From Rhodococcus rhodochrous (lineage in GTDB: Bacteria > Actinomycetota > Actinomycetes > Mycobacteriales > Mycobacteriaceae): a DNA stretch of 64,000 nt. Shown piece after piece: positions 8,834 through 17,813 of this stretch (positions within the stretch are counted from its first letter, which is position 1; every line of letters starts with the position of its first letter). The stretch lies in the NCBI RefSeq assembly GCF_014854695.1, contig NZ_CP027557.1, positions 5,186,891 through 5,250,890 of the forward strand, given 5' to 3'. Under the pieces are notes generated by a model. It ran no database searches. It was not told the origin of the DNA and saw nothing but the letters and a program-made list of their open reading frames with translations. Both the position numbers and the translations under genes were made by a program.

Positions 8834-9570
8834 GAGCGGGCCTTTCGGGCGAGGGCACGGGCGTGCCCGATGATCGTGTTGAGCGGCTTTGTCAGGCGCA
8901 GGTACTCGTATCCGTCTCCGGTGGAGGAGAATTCGCCGCGGATGGCGCGGCGCATGAAGTCGTTCTCCTCGGACAGGACGAGATCGGCCCAGGCGTGGTC
9001 GGGTGCGACGAAGGTGAACGTCGCGCCGTGCGGGGTGCGCCGGGTGACGTCGACGATGCGCCCCTTGTAGATACGCAGGTGCAGTTCGGTCTCGCCGCTG
9101 CGCAATCCGATGGTGCCGTCCCAGGTGGACAGCGACGAAGTGAATTCCCGGTCTTCCGAGAGGCTCTCGGTGAGCAGCGCTCCCCAGGCCGGTGCGCAGA
9201 AGTCCAGTTCGGGAACCGCCGGCTGTTCGTCGTCGAAGGTCCATGTCTCGGTGCCGGATTCACGCACCGTGCCGGTCCCGTCCACGAGCCGGATGTAGCG
9301 GCGCGCGGTCCGTCCGGATACGCGGGTGATCACGGTATCCGCAGACACGACGTCCGAGACGGAGACCGGATCGTGTGCGTTCCAGTCGAATCCGGTCGGG
9401 ACGCCACCGGGAACGGGCGGGACGAGCGAGGCGACGGCCAGGGCACCGAGGACGGGTGAGTTCGGCGGTGCCACCGCACCGGAGCCGGTCAGGACATCGG
9501 CCACGGTGCGGGGTTCCGAGGAGGTGCGGTCCCCGACGGTGAGCGGGCGGGTGACGGTGTGTGCGCTCAT
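8830..9570 (-). CDS. unknown protein, hot-dog-like N-half and SCP2-like C-half (tentative)
   Basis: A 246-residue protein I do not firmly recognise. Residues 60-115 (DPVSVSDVVSADTVITRVSGRTARRYIRLVDG) look like a MaoC/hot-dog acyl dehydratase segment. Residues 135-200 (LSTWDGTIGLRSGETELHLRIYKGRI) resemble an SCP2 sterol/lipid-carrier fold. Both likenesses are my reading. ATGA overlaps with both neighbours place it firmly inside the operon between the acyl-CoA dehydrogenase and the hydrolase, arguing for a role on the same acyl-CoA intermediate. Confidence 0.7.
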   Translation of the reverse strand: MSAHTVTRPLTVGDRTSSEPRTVADVLTGSGAVAPPNSPVLGALAVASLVPPVPGGVPTGFDWNAHDPVSVSDVVSADTVITRVSGRTARRYIRLVDGTGTVRESGTETWTFDDEQPAVPELDFCAPAWGALLTESLSEDREFTSSLSTWDGTIGLRSGETELHLRIYKGRIVDVTRRTPHGATFTFVAPDHAWADLVLSEENDFMRRAIRGEFSSTGDGYEYLRLTKPLNTIIGHARALARKARS

Positions 9571-10763
9571 GCCTGCTCGGGCCTTCCCAGGAGTTCGTCG
9601 GAGATGATGCGCATCTGGATCTCGCTGGTGCCTTCGAAGATCTTCGTCAGACGCGCGTCGCGCCAATGGCGTTCGACCTGGAAGTCGGTGGTGTAGCCGG
9701 CGCCGCCGTGGATCTGCACGGCCTCGCTGGTGACCTGCTCGGCCATCTCGGTGGCAACGAGCTTGCACATCGACGCCTCGAGCGAGCACCGCCGGCCGGT
9801 GTCGATGTCGGTGGCGACCGAGTACATCAGCTGACGTGCAGCCTCGATGTCGGCGGCCATCTTCGCGATCTTGAACCTCAGATGCTGGAAATCACCGATG
9901 GGACGGCCGAACTGACGGCGGGTGTGCACGTACTCGATCGAATCCTCGAGTGCGGCGCGGGCGAGACCGATGGCGCGGGCGGCGGTATGGGCGCGCCCCA
10001 CCTCGAGACCGGAGACGGCGAGATAGAAGCCCTTGCCCTCCTCGCCGAGCATCTTGTCGGCCGGGATGCGGAAGTTGTCGAAAGACAACTCCCAGGTGCT
10101 CCACCCGAAGTAGCCGATCTTGCGGACCTTGGTGCCCGAGATGCCCTCGGGGAAGACGCCGCGTTCCTTCTCGACGAGGAAGGCGCTGATCCCGCGGTGT
10201 GGCTTGGCCGGGTCCTTGTTCGGATCGGTGCGGGCGAAGAGCACGAGGTAATCGGCCTCGTCGGCATAGGTGCACCACATCTTGGTGCCGTTGACGACCC
10301 ACTCGTCGCCGTCACGCACGGCACGGCACGAGATGTTCGCGACGTCGGATCCGGCCTCGGCCTCGGACAGGGCGTACGCGCCGAGGTATTCACCGCGGGC
10401 GACCTTGGGCAGCAGTGCCGCCTCCTGTTCGGGGGTGAAGCCGCCGCCCATGCCGTTGCCGCGGGCGAGCAGACCCGACACGCTCATCCATGCCCGCGAC
10501 AGTTCCTCGGCCACGAGGCAGTACTCGAAGACGCCGAGCCCGAGGCCGCCGTGTTCCTCGGGGATCATGATCCCGAAGAAGCCGGTCTCGGCCATCTCCT
10601 TCTTGAGGGAGTCGGGGATGGTGCCCTGGACCGGGTCGAGTTCGTTGGCGACGGGCAGCACCTTCGTCATCGCGAAGTCGCGGGCGAGGTCGCGGATCGC
10701 GAGGCGTTCCTCGGTGAGATAGCGCGGGGAATCGGTGCGCGGCTGCGAGGGGCGGTGGGTCAT
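9567..10763 (-). CDS. acyl-CoA dehydrogenase
   Basis: A 398-residue FAD-dependent acyl-CoA dehydrogenase of usual length. Signatures: AYALSEAEAGSD for flavin contact, DEWVVNGTKMWCTYADEAD, QIHGGAGYTTDFQVERHWRDARL and the C-terminal IFEGTSEIQ. It is the first gene of an operon continuing through an unknown protein, a hydrolase and an acyl-CoA synthetase, each overlapping by four bases. A candidate operator for the TetR regulator lies 37 bases upstream. Confidence 0.92.
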   Translation of the reverse strand: MTHRPSQPRTDSPRYLTEERLAIRDLARDFAMTKVLPVANELDPVQGTIPDSLKKEMAETGFFGIMIPEEHGGLGLGVFEYCLVAEELSRAWMSVSGLLARGNGMGGGFTPEQEAALLPKVARGEYLGAYALSEAEAGSDVANISCRAVRDGDEWVVNGTKMWCTYADEADYLVLFARTDPNKDPAKPHRGISAFLVEKERGVFPEGISGTKVRKIGYFGWSTWELSFDNFRIPADKMLGEEGKGFYLAVSGLEVGRAHTAARAIGLARAALEDSIEYVHTRRQFGRPIGDFQHLRFKIAKMAADIEAARQLMYSVATDIDTGRRCSLEASMCKLVATEMAEQVTSEAVQIHGGAGYTTDFQVERHWRDARLTKIFEGTSEIQMRIISDELLGRPEQA

Positions 10764-10799
10764 GGGAGGTGCACTCCTTCGATGGACCGGAGTAGGTCA

Positions 10800-10813
10800 T
10801 TAACGCTTGTTCA
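10800..10813. promoter_or_regulatory. candidate TetR operator, acyl-CoA operon
   Basis: Read on the minus strand this is TGAAC-AAGC-GTTAA, a near-palindrome that matches the half-sites of the site at 11536-11549 exactly. It lies upstream of the acyl-CoA dehydrogenase start. Confidence 0.6.
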
Positions 10814-10849
10814 CCCAGTACAGCACGGCACCCATGACCCGTCAACGGT

Positions 10850-11449
10850 TCAGCGCGAATATCCGACCAGATTGAGCGCGTATCCAGCGAAATCATCGGC
10901 GACCTCCTGCGCCGAGAGGGGGCCGCTCTCCCGGAACCAGAGGGGGATGCCGGCGCACATCGTGAGCACCGCCGTGACCCCCTGATGCACCCGCTCGATC
11001 GTGAAAATCGCCTGCGCTACACCGTCTTCCGCGATGTCGACGAAGAGTTGCTCCTGCGCGTCGCGCGAGCCCACCACGCGCTTGCGGTCGAGCGGACCGA
11101 GATAACGCAGTTCAGAATTCGCCACCAGACACGCCCGCGGATTCCGCGCGGTGTACAGAGCGTGGGCTGCGACCGCCGCGCGCCACCGTTCGGCCGGATC
11201 GTCACCGACCTTGCGCAGGGCGTTGCGGGTCGCCGTGAACTGCTCGTCGCTCGCACGGCGGAGAATTTCCACGAGCAGTTCCGACTTGTTCTCGAAGTGG
11301 TTGTAGACGTTGGCAGCGCTGCAACCTGCGGCGTTGGCGATATTGCGCATCGTCGCCCCGTGGAATCCGCACTCGTAGAACTCGTCGAGCGCGGTCTCGA
11401 GAATCCGTTCCCGAATGGACGAGGACGCACCGTTCGACCGGCTGTTCAT
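10850..11449 (-). CDS. TetR-family transcriptional regulator
   Basis: About 199 residues with an N-terminal TetR helix-turn-helix (RERILETALDEFYECGFHG, then MRNIANAAGCSAANVYNHF) and an effector-binding helical domain. The start chosen is ATG 11449; a longer frame to 11485 adds an unlikely N-terminus. It sits between two operons whose promoters share the TGAAC-n4-GTTAA site and probably represses both until an acyl-CoA ligand binds, as is common for TetR proteins beside acyl-CoA genes. The ligand is unknown. Confidence 0.88.
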   Translation of the reverse strand: MNSRSNGASSSIRERILETALDEFYECGFHGATMRNIANAAGCSAANVYNHFENKSELLVEILRRASDEQFTATRNALRKVGDDPAERWRAAVAAHALYTARNPRACLVANSELRYLGPLDRKRVVGSRDAQEQLFVDIAEDGVAQAIFTIERVHQGVTAVLTMCAGIPLWFRESGPLSAQEVADDFAGYALNLVGYSR

Positions 11450-11535
11450 CCCTGCACAGTAGGCACACATCGCACGGACCAGCAAGAACCCTCCCGTTGA
11501 CGACGATGCGCACCGTTGTTATGGTCCACATCACA

Positions 11536-11549
11536 TGAACGGTTGTTAA
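11536..11549. promoter_or_regulatory. candidate TetR operator, symporter operon
   Basis: TGAAC-GGTT-GTTAA in the gap between the TetR gene and the divergent SnoaL-like gene, 27 bases upstream of its GTG start. A related half-site (CCGTTGTTA) lies about 25 bases further upstream. Together with 10800-10813 it suggests a two-operon regulon. Confidence 0.6.
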
Positions 11550-11575
11550 TAACCACGCACAACGGAGGATCTGCT

Positions 11576-12073
11576 GTGTCCAGTCCCCACCCCGAGTCGT
11601 CCCTGCTCGACCGCATCACCCGCCTCGAAGACCTCGAAGCGATCCGGAAGCTCGACGCGCAGTACTGCCGCCATCTCGACGACGGCAACTGGGACGCGCT
11701 CATGGAGCTGTTCACCGACGACGGCGAGTTCGACGGCCTGTCCCACCCTCGAGGAAAGGAGGAGATGCGCACCTTCTTCGCGGGACTCGCCGACGGCGGC
11801 CTGACCTCCTTCTGGCACTTCATCACGAACCTCGAGATCGACCTCGACGGTGACCGTGCCACGGTGCGCTCGTTCCTGTGGCAGCCGTGCGTCACCGACG
11901 GTGCACCCGCGATCGCCGCCGGTCGCTACAACGACCAGGTCGTCAAGATCGACGGCCGTTGGCTCTACAAGGTCAAGCAAGTGCGCTTCCACTTCTTCGG
12001 CCCGCTCGAGGCCGGCTGGGACGAGAACCTCTTCGCGCTCGACAGCGCCCGCGGTGCGGCGGTACGGGCATGA
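11576..12073 (+). CDS. SnoaL/NTF2-like protein
   Basis: A 165-residue SnoaL-like (cystatin/NTF2 fold) protein starting at GTG 11576 behind CGGAGG. Typical features are ITRLEDLEAIRKLDAQYCRHLDDGN at the N-terminus, ELFTDDGEFDG and the C-terminal GRWLYKVKQVRFHF. Members include hydratases, isomerases, dehydratases and ring-hydroxylating dioxygenase beta-like subunits. The ATGA overlap with the DUF485 gene indicates coupling to the transporter genes. The reaction is unknown. Confidence 0.85.
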   Translation: MSSPHPESSLLDRITRLEDLEAIRKLDAQYCRHLDDGNWDALMELFTDDGEFDGLSHPRGKEEMRTFFAGLADGGLTSFWHFITNLEIDLDGDRATVRSFLWQPCVTDGAPAIAAGRYNDQVVKIDGRWLYKVKQVRFHFFGPLEAGWDENLFALDSARGAAVRA

Positions 12074-12444
12074 CCGACACCGCGCACGGCACCGTTCCTG
12101 CATCCTCGACGGACGAATTCGTCTGGACGCGGATGCTCCACCTTCCCGAGATCGCGGAACTGCGTCGCCGACGTGCCCGGGTGACCAACACGCTCGGCGG
12201 CGTCACCGTCGTGCTGTTCACGTCCTTCCTCGTCGCCTTCATCGGGTTCCCCGACCGATTGGGAACCACCGTCGTCCTCGGCATCCCGCTGTCGCTGTGG
12301 GTGGTGTTCTCCCAGTTCGTCGGAACCTGGGTGCTGGTCTGGGCGTACTTCCGCCTCTCCCGCACCTACATCGGCCCCGCCGTCGACGACGCCGTCGCAG
12401 CCGTCGAACGGAACCGTCCCGCATCCGAGGAGGTCGCATCATGA
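12070..12444 (+). CDS. DUF485 membrane protein (YjcH-like)
   Basis: A 124-residue protein with two membrane segments (VTVVLFTSFLVAFIGF and LSLWVVFSQFVGTWVLVW). DUF485 proteins are encoded beside ActP/SSS-type monocarboxylate symporters, exactly as here, and are thought to be accessory. Its start and stop overlap the neighbours by four bases each. Confidence 0.88.
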   Translation: MTDTAHGTVPASSTDEFVWTRMLHLPEIAELRRRRARVTNTLGGVTVVLFTSFLVAFIGFPDRLGTTVVLGIPLSLWVVFSQFVGTWVLVWAYFRLSRTYIGPAVDDAVAAVERNRPASEEVAS

Positions 12445-14057
12445 CCGGTGACGCCGATTATCTCGCCATCGCGATCTGCAGCGCCGTCATCTCACTGACC
12501 CTGTGGGTGACCTTCGCTGCCTCCCGCCGCGCGAAGAGCGCCGACGGATTCTTCGCCGCGGGCCGCTCGATCTCGAGCTGGCAGAACGGATTCGCCATCG
12601 CAGGTGAATTCATCTCCGCCGGCAGCTTCCTCGGCACCACCGGCCTGATCTTCTCCAAGGGTGTCGACGGCACCGTCATCCTGTTCACGTCCGTCATCTC
12701 GTTCCTGCCGGTGCTGTTCCTCCTCGCGGAGAAGATGCGCAATCTCGGCAAGTACACCCTCGCCGACGTTCTCGTCTTCCGAACCGACTCGCGGAACGTG
12801 CGGGTCGCGGTCGCGCTGAGCACGATCGCCACCGGCACCTTCGTGCTGCTCGCCCAGCTCGTCGCCGCGGGTGTGCTCCTCGAATCCGTCTCGGGCATCC
12901 CGTTCTGGCTGTCGGTGGTGGTCGCCGGATCACTCATGGGCATCTACGTCTTCGTGGGCGGCATGCTCGCCACCACCTGGGTGCAGGTCATCAAGTCGAC
13001 GATCCTGTCGGTGCTCGCGATCATCGTGTGCTTCGGCATCCTGGCGCAGTTCGGGTTCGCATTCCCGAAGGTCCTCGACGCCGCGACCGACAACGCCGTC
13101 GCGGGCGACGCGATCCTGTCGCCCGGGTTGATCTTCGGCCAGACCAGCGCGATCAACCTCGTCTCCTACGCGCTCGCGTTCGCCCTGGGCACTGCCGGGA
13201 TGGCACACATCCTCATCCGGTTCTTCACCGTCCCCGAGGCCACGACGGCCCGTCGCTCGCTCGGCTGGACCGTCGCGCTGTGCAGCCTGTTCTACCTGAT
13301 CGTCATCGTGATGGGCTTCGGCGCCGCGGCCGTGCTCGGACCGAACGGCACCGACCTCGTCGGGCCCGGTGGCAACCTCGCGGCACCCGTGCTCGTCACC
13401 GAACTCGGTGGCGGCGCCGGCACGGTCGGTGGTTCCATCGCGCTCGCACTCGTCGCCGCGGTCGCCTTCGCGTCCATCGTCGCAGTGGTCGCCGGTGTCG
13501 TGATCTCCGCTGCCGGTACCTTCGCCCGCGATGTGTGGCCGGCGGTCACGCGGAAGGAACCGATCGAGAATCTCGACGCGGACGAGCAGGCTCGGGAGGA
13601 CCAGGCCCAGGCCCGCATCGCGCGGTACGGAGCCGTATCCTTCAGCGTCCTCGCCATCGGTCTGGCCATGCTCATCGGTGACGACACGAACATCACCTTC
13701 TTCATGGGCATGGCGTTCATGGTGGCCGGCAGCGCGCATCTGCCCGCCCTCGTGCTGAGCCTGAACTGGCGACGGTTCAATGCCACAGGCGCGGTCTGGG
13801 GTGTGCTCACCGGTCTCGTCTCGACCGTCGTGAGCCTGATGTTCACCGAGGCCCTGTGGATGGGCAGCGGGCCCGCTCCCCTGACCATCCAGCTCCCGGT
13901 GATCGTCACCATGCCGCTCGGTATCGCGGCGTGTGTGATCGGGTCGATCGTCGGCGAGAAGCGTCGGGGACGAGGCCGCCTCGAGGACGAGAAGTTCGCG
14001 GAGATGCTCGTGCGTGCCGAGACCGGCATCGGCGCGGAGGTCGCCGCCACGCACTGA
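12441..14057 (+). CDS. sodium:solute symporter, ActP-like
   Basis: A 538-residue integral membrane protein of the SSS family (about 13 segments). The N-terminal SADGFFAAGRSISSWQNG, AGEFISAGSFLGTTGLIF and the GTAGMAHILIRFFTVP segment are typical of the acetate/pyruvate/propionate ActP-MctC branch. Pairing with DUF485 supports monocarboxylate import. Given the shared TetR site it may import the acid activated by the divergent operon. Confidence 0.9.
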   Translation: MTGDADYLAIAICSAVISLTLWVTFAASRRAKSADGFFAAGRSISSWQNGFAIAGEFISAGSFLGTTGLIFSKGVDGTVILFTSVISFLPVLFLLAEKMRNLGKYTLADVLVFRTDSRNVRVAVALSTIATGTFVLLAQLVAAGVLLESVSGIPFWLSVVVAGSLMGIYVFVGGMLATTWVQVIKSTILSVLAIIVCFGILAQFGFAFPKVLDAATDNAVAGDAILSPGLIFGQTSAINLVSYALAFALGTAGMAHILIRFFTVPEATTARRSLGWTVALCSLFYLIVIVMGFGAAAVLGPNGTDLVGPGGNLAAPVLVTELGGGAGTVGGSIALALVAAVAFASIVAVVAGVVISAAGTFARDVWPAVTRKEPIENLDADEQAREDQAQARIARYGAVSFSVLAIGLAMLIGDDTNITFFMGMAFMVAGSAHLPALVLSLNWRRFNATGAVWGVLTGLVSTVVSLMFTEALWMGSGPAPLTIQLPVIVTMPLGIAACVIGSIVGEKRRGRGRLEDEKFAEMLVRAETGIGAEVAATH

Positions 14058-14061
14058 TCCG

Positions 14062-15408
14062 TCAGCGATATTTCGGGTTCGCGACCTTCAGCCGGTTCGC
14101 GGCCAACCCCCTGATCACCTCGGCGACCTGCGGGTCGTCGAGGTGATCTCGTCCTGCACGCACACCGAGGGCGAGTTCGGCTTCGGAGCGGTAGCCGAGC
14201 CCGGCGAGTCGCACCCGGTAGGTTTCCCGCACCCCAGGGGCGAGGGTGGCCTCCCGCGCGGCGATGCCGAGGACGTGCGCCGCCACCCGGCTGCGGTAAC
14301 GGGTCTTCGCGTCGGCGCCCGCCCCGACTTCCAGGACGAACTCGCGGACCGCCTCGAGCAACTCCTCGACGGGCGGCGCCCCGAGGAAGGGTGGAGTGGC
14401 GGGAGGAGTCTCCGTCTCCTCGTGGGGAGCGACGCCGAGCAGGTCCAGCAGGTCGTGTTCGCACTCGGCGACGCGCCGTCCGATGGCGAGCAGTTCGAGG
14501 GTGTTGTCTCCTCCCGTCGCCGCTGCGGCGGCCTGCATCCGGCAGATCACCGCCCACCGCAGCGAGCCGTAGACCTCCCACCAGTGGACGACCTCGGGGT
14601 CGGGACTCTCCCCCGATTCGTCGGCGTACCCGCGGAACAGGTCGTCGCGGGAGCCGAACCCGCCGACCGGGTGCGGCGAGCCGAAACGCCACGTCCGGGT
14701 GCACAGCCACCCGAGGTCCTCCATCGGGTCCCCGACGTGCGCCAGTTCCCAGTCGAGCACCCCACGCACGCCCTCTGCGTCGACGAGGAGGTTCCCGTTG
14801 CGGAAGTCGCCGTGTACGAACGCTTTCCCGGTCGCCGGTGGACGGTTGCGGGTGAGCCACGCGAACGCGGCCTCGAGCGCCGGCACGGGGTCGCCGTTGG
14901 TGAGGTACTCGTCGAACAGGGAGGTCAGCGGGTCGTGTTCCGGCAGGTTCGGTACGGCCTCGATGTCCATGCGGTGGATCCGGGCGAGGATGCGTCCGAG
15001 TTCGTAGGGCAGTGCGGCGCGGGCCTCGGCCAGATTCTCGTCGCGCAACAACTTCTGTGGGAGTGCTTCGCCGGGCACCTTCGACATCACGAGGTAGGCG
15101 CCGATCCCGGGGTGCGGTTCGTCGCCGCTGCGGTCGATCACGTCGGGCACGGGCACGCCGACGCGGGCGGCCTCGTCGAAGGACGCCGCTTCCATGGCGA
15201 TCCTGCGCGCGTCCTCGCGTCCCGGCGGGTCGCGGCGCAGGATCAACTCCCGGGTGTCGCCGGTGGCCGACGCCGCGGTGATCGCCCACGTCTCGCGGCT
15301 CGCACCACCGGTGAGACGTTCGATGCGCCGCAGCGTCCAACTTCCGTCGAGTACCGACGAAAGACGCTTCGTCAGTTCGTTTTTCAATTCACCGCTGACG
15401 CCACCCAC
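14062..15408 (-). CDS. APH-fold phosphotransferase with C-terminal extension
   Basis: A 448-residue kinase-like protein starting at GTG 15408. The aminoglycoside phosphotransferase/ACAD10-type core spans about residues 20-320: LTGGASRETW, Brenner loop HGDFRNGNLL and metal-binding DWELAHVGDPMEDLG. A further roughly 100 residues (VAAHVLGIAAREATLAPG onward) resemble the small domain (DUF6285, tentative) seen fused to or beside these kinases. Relatives phosphorylate hydroxyacyl-CoA compounds in fatty-acid catabolism, so drug resistance is not implied. Confidence 0.87.
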   Translation of the reverse strand: MGGVSGELKNELTKRLSSVLDGSWTLRRIERLTGGASRETWAITAASATGDTRELILRRDPPGREDARRIAMEAASFDEAARVGVPVPDVIDRSGDEPHPGIGAYLVMSKVPGEALPQKLLRDENLAEARAALPYELGRILARIHRMDIEAVPNLPEHDPLTSLFDEYLTNGDPVPALEAAFAWLTRNRPPATGKAFVHGDFRNGNLLVDAEGVRGVLDWELAHVGDPMEDLGWLCTRTWRFGSPHPVGGFGSRDDLFRGYADESGESPDPEVVHWWEVYGSLRWAVICRMQAAAAATGGDNTLELLAIGRRVAECEHDLLDLLGVAPHEETETPPATPPFLGAPPVEELLEAVREFVLEVGAGADAKTRYRSRVAAHVLGIAAREATLAPGVRETYRVRLAGLGYRSEAELALGVRAGRDHLDDPQVAEVIRGLAANRLKVANPKYR

Positions 15409-15495
15409 CGCGACCTCCCTGTTCGGTTTCCTGCGGTGGATACTCCCACGGTGATCGGCGGTGTGCGAGCACTTCCACCGCGACGTCGCGAAGTG

Positions 15496-15693
15496 TCAGG
15501 CCGCGAACCCCACCGCCCCGATGACCGGGATGATCGTCATGAAGACGATAGCGATGACGAAGAGCGTGATGGTGATCTTCTTGTCCCAGCGCGATCGCGT
15601 GCCCGTCGCGGCGAGCATGAAGAAGACGAACCCCACGCAGATCGATCCGATACCGATGACGACGGGTGTTTCCAACATGCCTTCCATCATCAC
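15496..15693 (-). CDS. small two-segment membrane protein
   Basis: 65 residues, largely hydrophobic: two membrane segments (TPVVIGIGSICVGFVFFML and ITITLFVIAIVFMTIIPVIG) separated by a basic loop (TRSRWDKK). I do not recognise a family. The hydrophobic pattern and charged loop make a real small membrane protein likelier than a chance frame. Function unknown. Confidence 0.6.
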   Translation of the reverse strand: MMMEGMLETPVVIGIGSICVGFVFFMLAATGTRSRWDKKITITLFVIAIVFMTIIPVIGAVGFAA

Positions 15694-15720
15694 CCATGCC
15701 GGTTCCGTCGTTCCGCCGGT

Positions 15721-17166
15721 CTACCGCCGATGACCGGGCTCCGGCCGGAAGGCACCGTGGAAGGTCATCGGCACGTGGTGCTGCAGGTTCACCGCCGCGA
15801 CCGGCCCGTCGCCCGGTCGATCGGCGCGCAGGACGACGAGTCTGCTGGTCCTGCGCGCGGGCCGGTGCTCGAGTGTCAGCAACCAGCCGTCGCCCTCGGC
15901 GTCGCCGCCCGGCGCGAAGAGCGGTTCGCAGACGGTGTCGCCGGCGGCGGCCGTGTATCGGCTCACGGCTCCGGCGCGATGATCGATCGTGGTGACCGAG
16001 TCGGGATCGCCTCCCGGGACCGATGCCGACGCCGTGTAGCTGTAGCGATGCTCGGTGGTAGCGAACCGCTGGTCGAGCTGGGGGAACTCACATCCGTGAT
16101 CGTCGAGTTCGATGGTGGTGACGTGGCGGGTCCGCCGGTCGACGGACAGCCGGGTGAGGGTGCCCCCGAAGGCCGGCCCGGCGGACTCGCGATAGTTGCG
16201 CAGGTGCCTGTTCCACCCTCCCCAGCCATCGGCGGGATCGTGTGCGACGAGTTCGACGACAGTGCGGTCCCCGTCTTCATGGGCATTGGTGACGTGGAAA
16301 TGGAACAGCGCATCGTGTTCGACGGTGGTCGGCCTGCCGCCGTCGCGCGGGACCAGGACGATGGTGGTGCCGAGTTCCGGTCGATAGGACAACGCATCGT
16401 CGAAGGGACGCAGACCCAGGGCGACCGGGATCGGATTCCGGACCACCAACGGCCCGAGCACGAACACCAGGTGCCGTTCGGTCAACGCGAAGTCGTGGAC
16501 GAATCCGAGTTTCGGGATCGGGACGGTCGCGAGTCCGTGGAGGCGACGGCCGCGATCGAGTCGATAGCAGCGGATCATCGGTCGCGGGAAGAAGTCGAGC
16601 CCGAAGTTGAACACCTCGCCCGTCGCGGGGACGGTCTTCGGATGCGCAGAGAACGCTCCGAGCCGTTTCAACGCGCCACCGAAGGATTCGGGTCCGTAGG
16701 TCTGCAGGGTCTCGGCGTCGAGCCGGTGCGGTCGTCCCCCTTCCCAGAGGGCGTAGAGCACGTCGTCGTGCAACAACACACTCGTGTTCGCGAGATTCTC
16801 AGGGAACCTCAGCGCGTTGGCGAGCGACCCGCCGATCCTCTGTGTACTGAATCCTTTTGCCGGACGACGTGTCTCGTTCGTCCTCGCGAAGCTCTTCGTC
16901 CGCACGTACCGATTCCGGTAGTGGACCCCCTCCGGCCCGATGTCGATGCGGGAGACCATGCCGTCACCGTCGAAGATATGACTCAGGGGATGACCGTCGA
17001 CGTCGAGACGGCCGGGCCCGATCCGGTAGAGCGCGCCCCGCAGGCCCTCGGGGATCGCGCCCTCGACGTCGTCCAGGTCGTAGTCGAACTCCCGGTGCTG
17101 GGAGTCCCACGGTGACGCCCCGAGTTCCTGCGCTTGTTGTTCCGACGCCCCCGTTGCAACGGTCAT
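15721..17166 (-). CDS. carotenoid cleavage oxygenase family protein
   Basis: About 481 residues of the nonheme-iron retinal pigment epithelial membrane/carotenoid oxygenase family, which cleaves carotenoids, apocarotenoids or stilbenes with O2. The SHIFDGDGMVSRI motif near the N-terminus and four histidines in the expected places (SAHPKT, FVHDFA, FHFHVTNAHEDG and the C-terminal TFHGAFRPE) support an active seven-bladed propeller enzyme. The start is ATG 17166; a frame to 17193 adds nine residues. Substrate unknown. Confidence 0.9.
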   Translation of the reverse strand: MTVATGASEQQAQELGASPWDSQHREFDYDLDDVEGAIPEGLRGALYRIGPGRLDVDGHPLSHIFDGDGMVSRIDIGPEGVHYRNRYVRTKSFARTNETRRPAKGFSTQRIGGSLANALRFPENLANTSVLLHDDVLYALWEGGRPHRLDAETLQTYGPESFGGALKRLGAFSAHPKTVPATGEVFNFGLDFFPRPMIRCYRLDRGRRLHGLATVPIPKLGFVHDFALTERHLVFVLGPLVVRNPIPVALGLRPFDDALSYRPELGTTIVLVPRDGGRPTTVEHDALFHFHVTNAHEDGDRTVVELVAHDPADGWGGWNRHLRNYRESAGPAFGGTLTRLSVDRRTRHVTTIELDDHGCEFPQLDQRFATTEHRYSYTASASVPGGDPDSVTTIDHRAGAVSRYTAAAGDTVCEPLFAPGGDAEGDGWLLTLEHRPARRTSRLVVLRADRPGDGPVAAVNLQHHVPMTFHGAFRPEPGHRR

Positions 17167-17235
17167 ATACCGACGGTCGCACAGATGAGACACATTGGGA
17201 AGAACTGTCTCATTACCGTCCGCGACATCGGCGGA

Positions 17236-17715
17236 TCAGCGATTGAGCTGTGTGATCCGCCCGGTCAGCAGCGTGGCGAACGCCGTCCACGCCGAGTACG
17301 GAGCCAGCGCAGCCCCCGCAGTCGGATTCGCCTCGGCCGTCCGGCGCGTCAGATCCGCGGTACTCGCGGCGAGCAGTGCGGCCACCACGGTGGCCGGCAT
17401 CAACCGATGCCACTTGAAGAACACCCACGACCACGACGCGTTGAGCACGAGATTCGTGGCCAGAGCCGCGATGTAGTTGCGACGACCCACATAGTCGTCG
17501 GCATCGGTGTACTCGTCGATCGCGACGGCCGAGGTGACAGCGATATCGGCATACAGCGCCGTCCAGACGATCGGGAACGCCGCGGCCGGAGGCTGGAAAC
17601 CGGGCTTGCGCAACTTGCGGTACCACCGGGAGTTCGTGTCCTGGGAGGCGATCGACCCGACGATCGCGGTGGTCGTGGTGGCAGCGGCGGTCGCGAGGAC
17701 GGTACTGAGTCTCAT
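17236..17715 (-). CDS. tspO: TspO/MBR family protein
   Basis: A 159-residue five-segment membrane protein with the family motifs WYRKLRKPGFQPPAAAFPIVW and the C-terminal ALAPYSAWTAFATLL. TspO proteins bind porphyrins and related ligands and are linked to stress. It lies downstream of a short gap from the divergent MBL gene. No evidence for a link to the adjacent carotenoid oxygenase beyond proximity. Confidence 0.9.
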   Translation of the reverse strand: MRLSTVLATAAATTTTAIVGSIASQDTNSRWYRKLRKPGFQPPAAAFPIVWTALYADIAVTSAVAIDEYTDADDYVGRRNYIAALATNLVLNASWSWVFFKWHRLMPATVVAALLAASTADLTRRTAEANPTAGAALAPYSAWTAFATLLTGRITQLNR

Positions 17716-17813
17716 GTCTGTCGGCTCCTGTAGAAGACGGTTGATCGTCGGCTACCCGAGCCGAAGGCGCACGAAACGGACACCTCGGTAGGGTGGCGGG
17801 CCGGGAGGTCGAC

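Noticed and set aside
14062-15408. aminoglycoside resistance kinase
   Set aside because: The fold is APH, but length, C-terminal extension and neighbours match the acyl-CoA-metabolism branch and not drug-modifying enzymes.
14014-17115. 1033-codon open frame on the plus strand
   Set aside because: It lies opposite two well-supported minus-strand genes (APH kinase and carotenoid oxygenase). Its translation is low-complexity and Arg/Gly/Val-rich with no family motif, as expected for the complement of GC-rich coding DNA.
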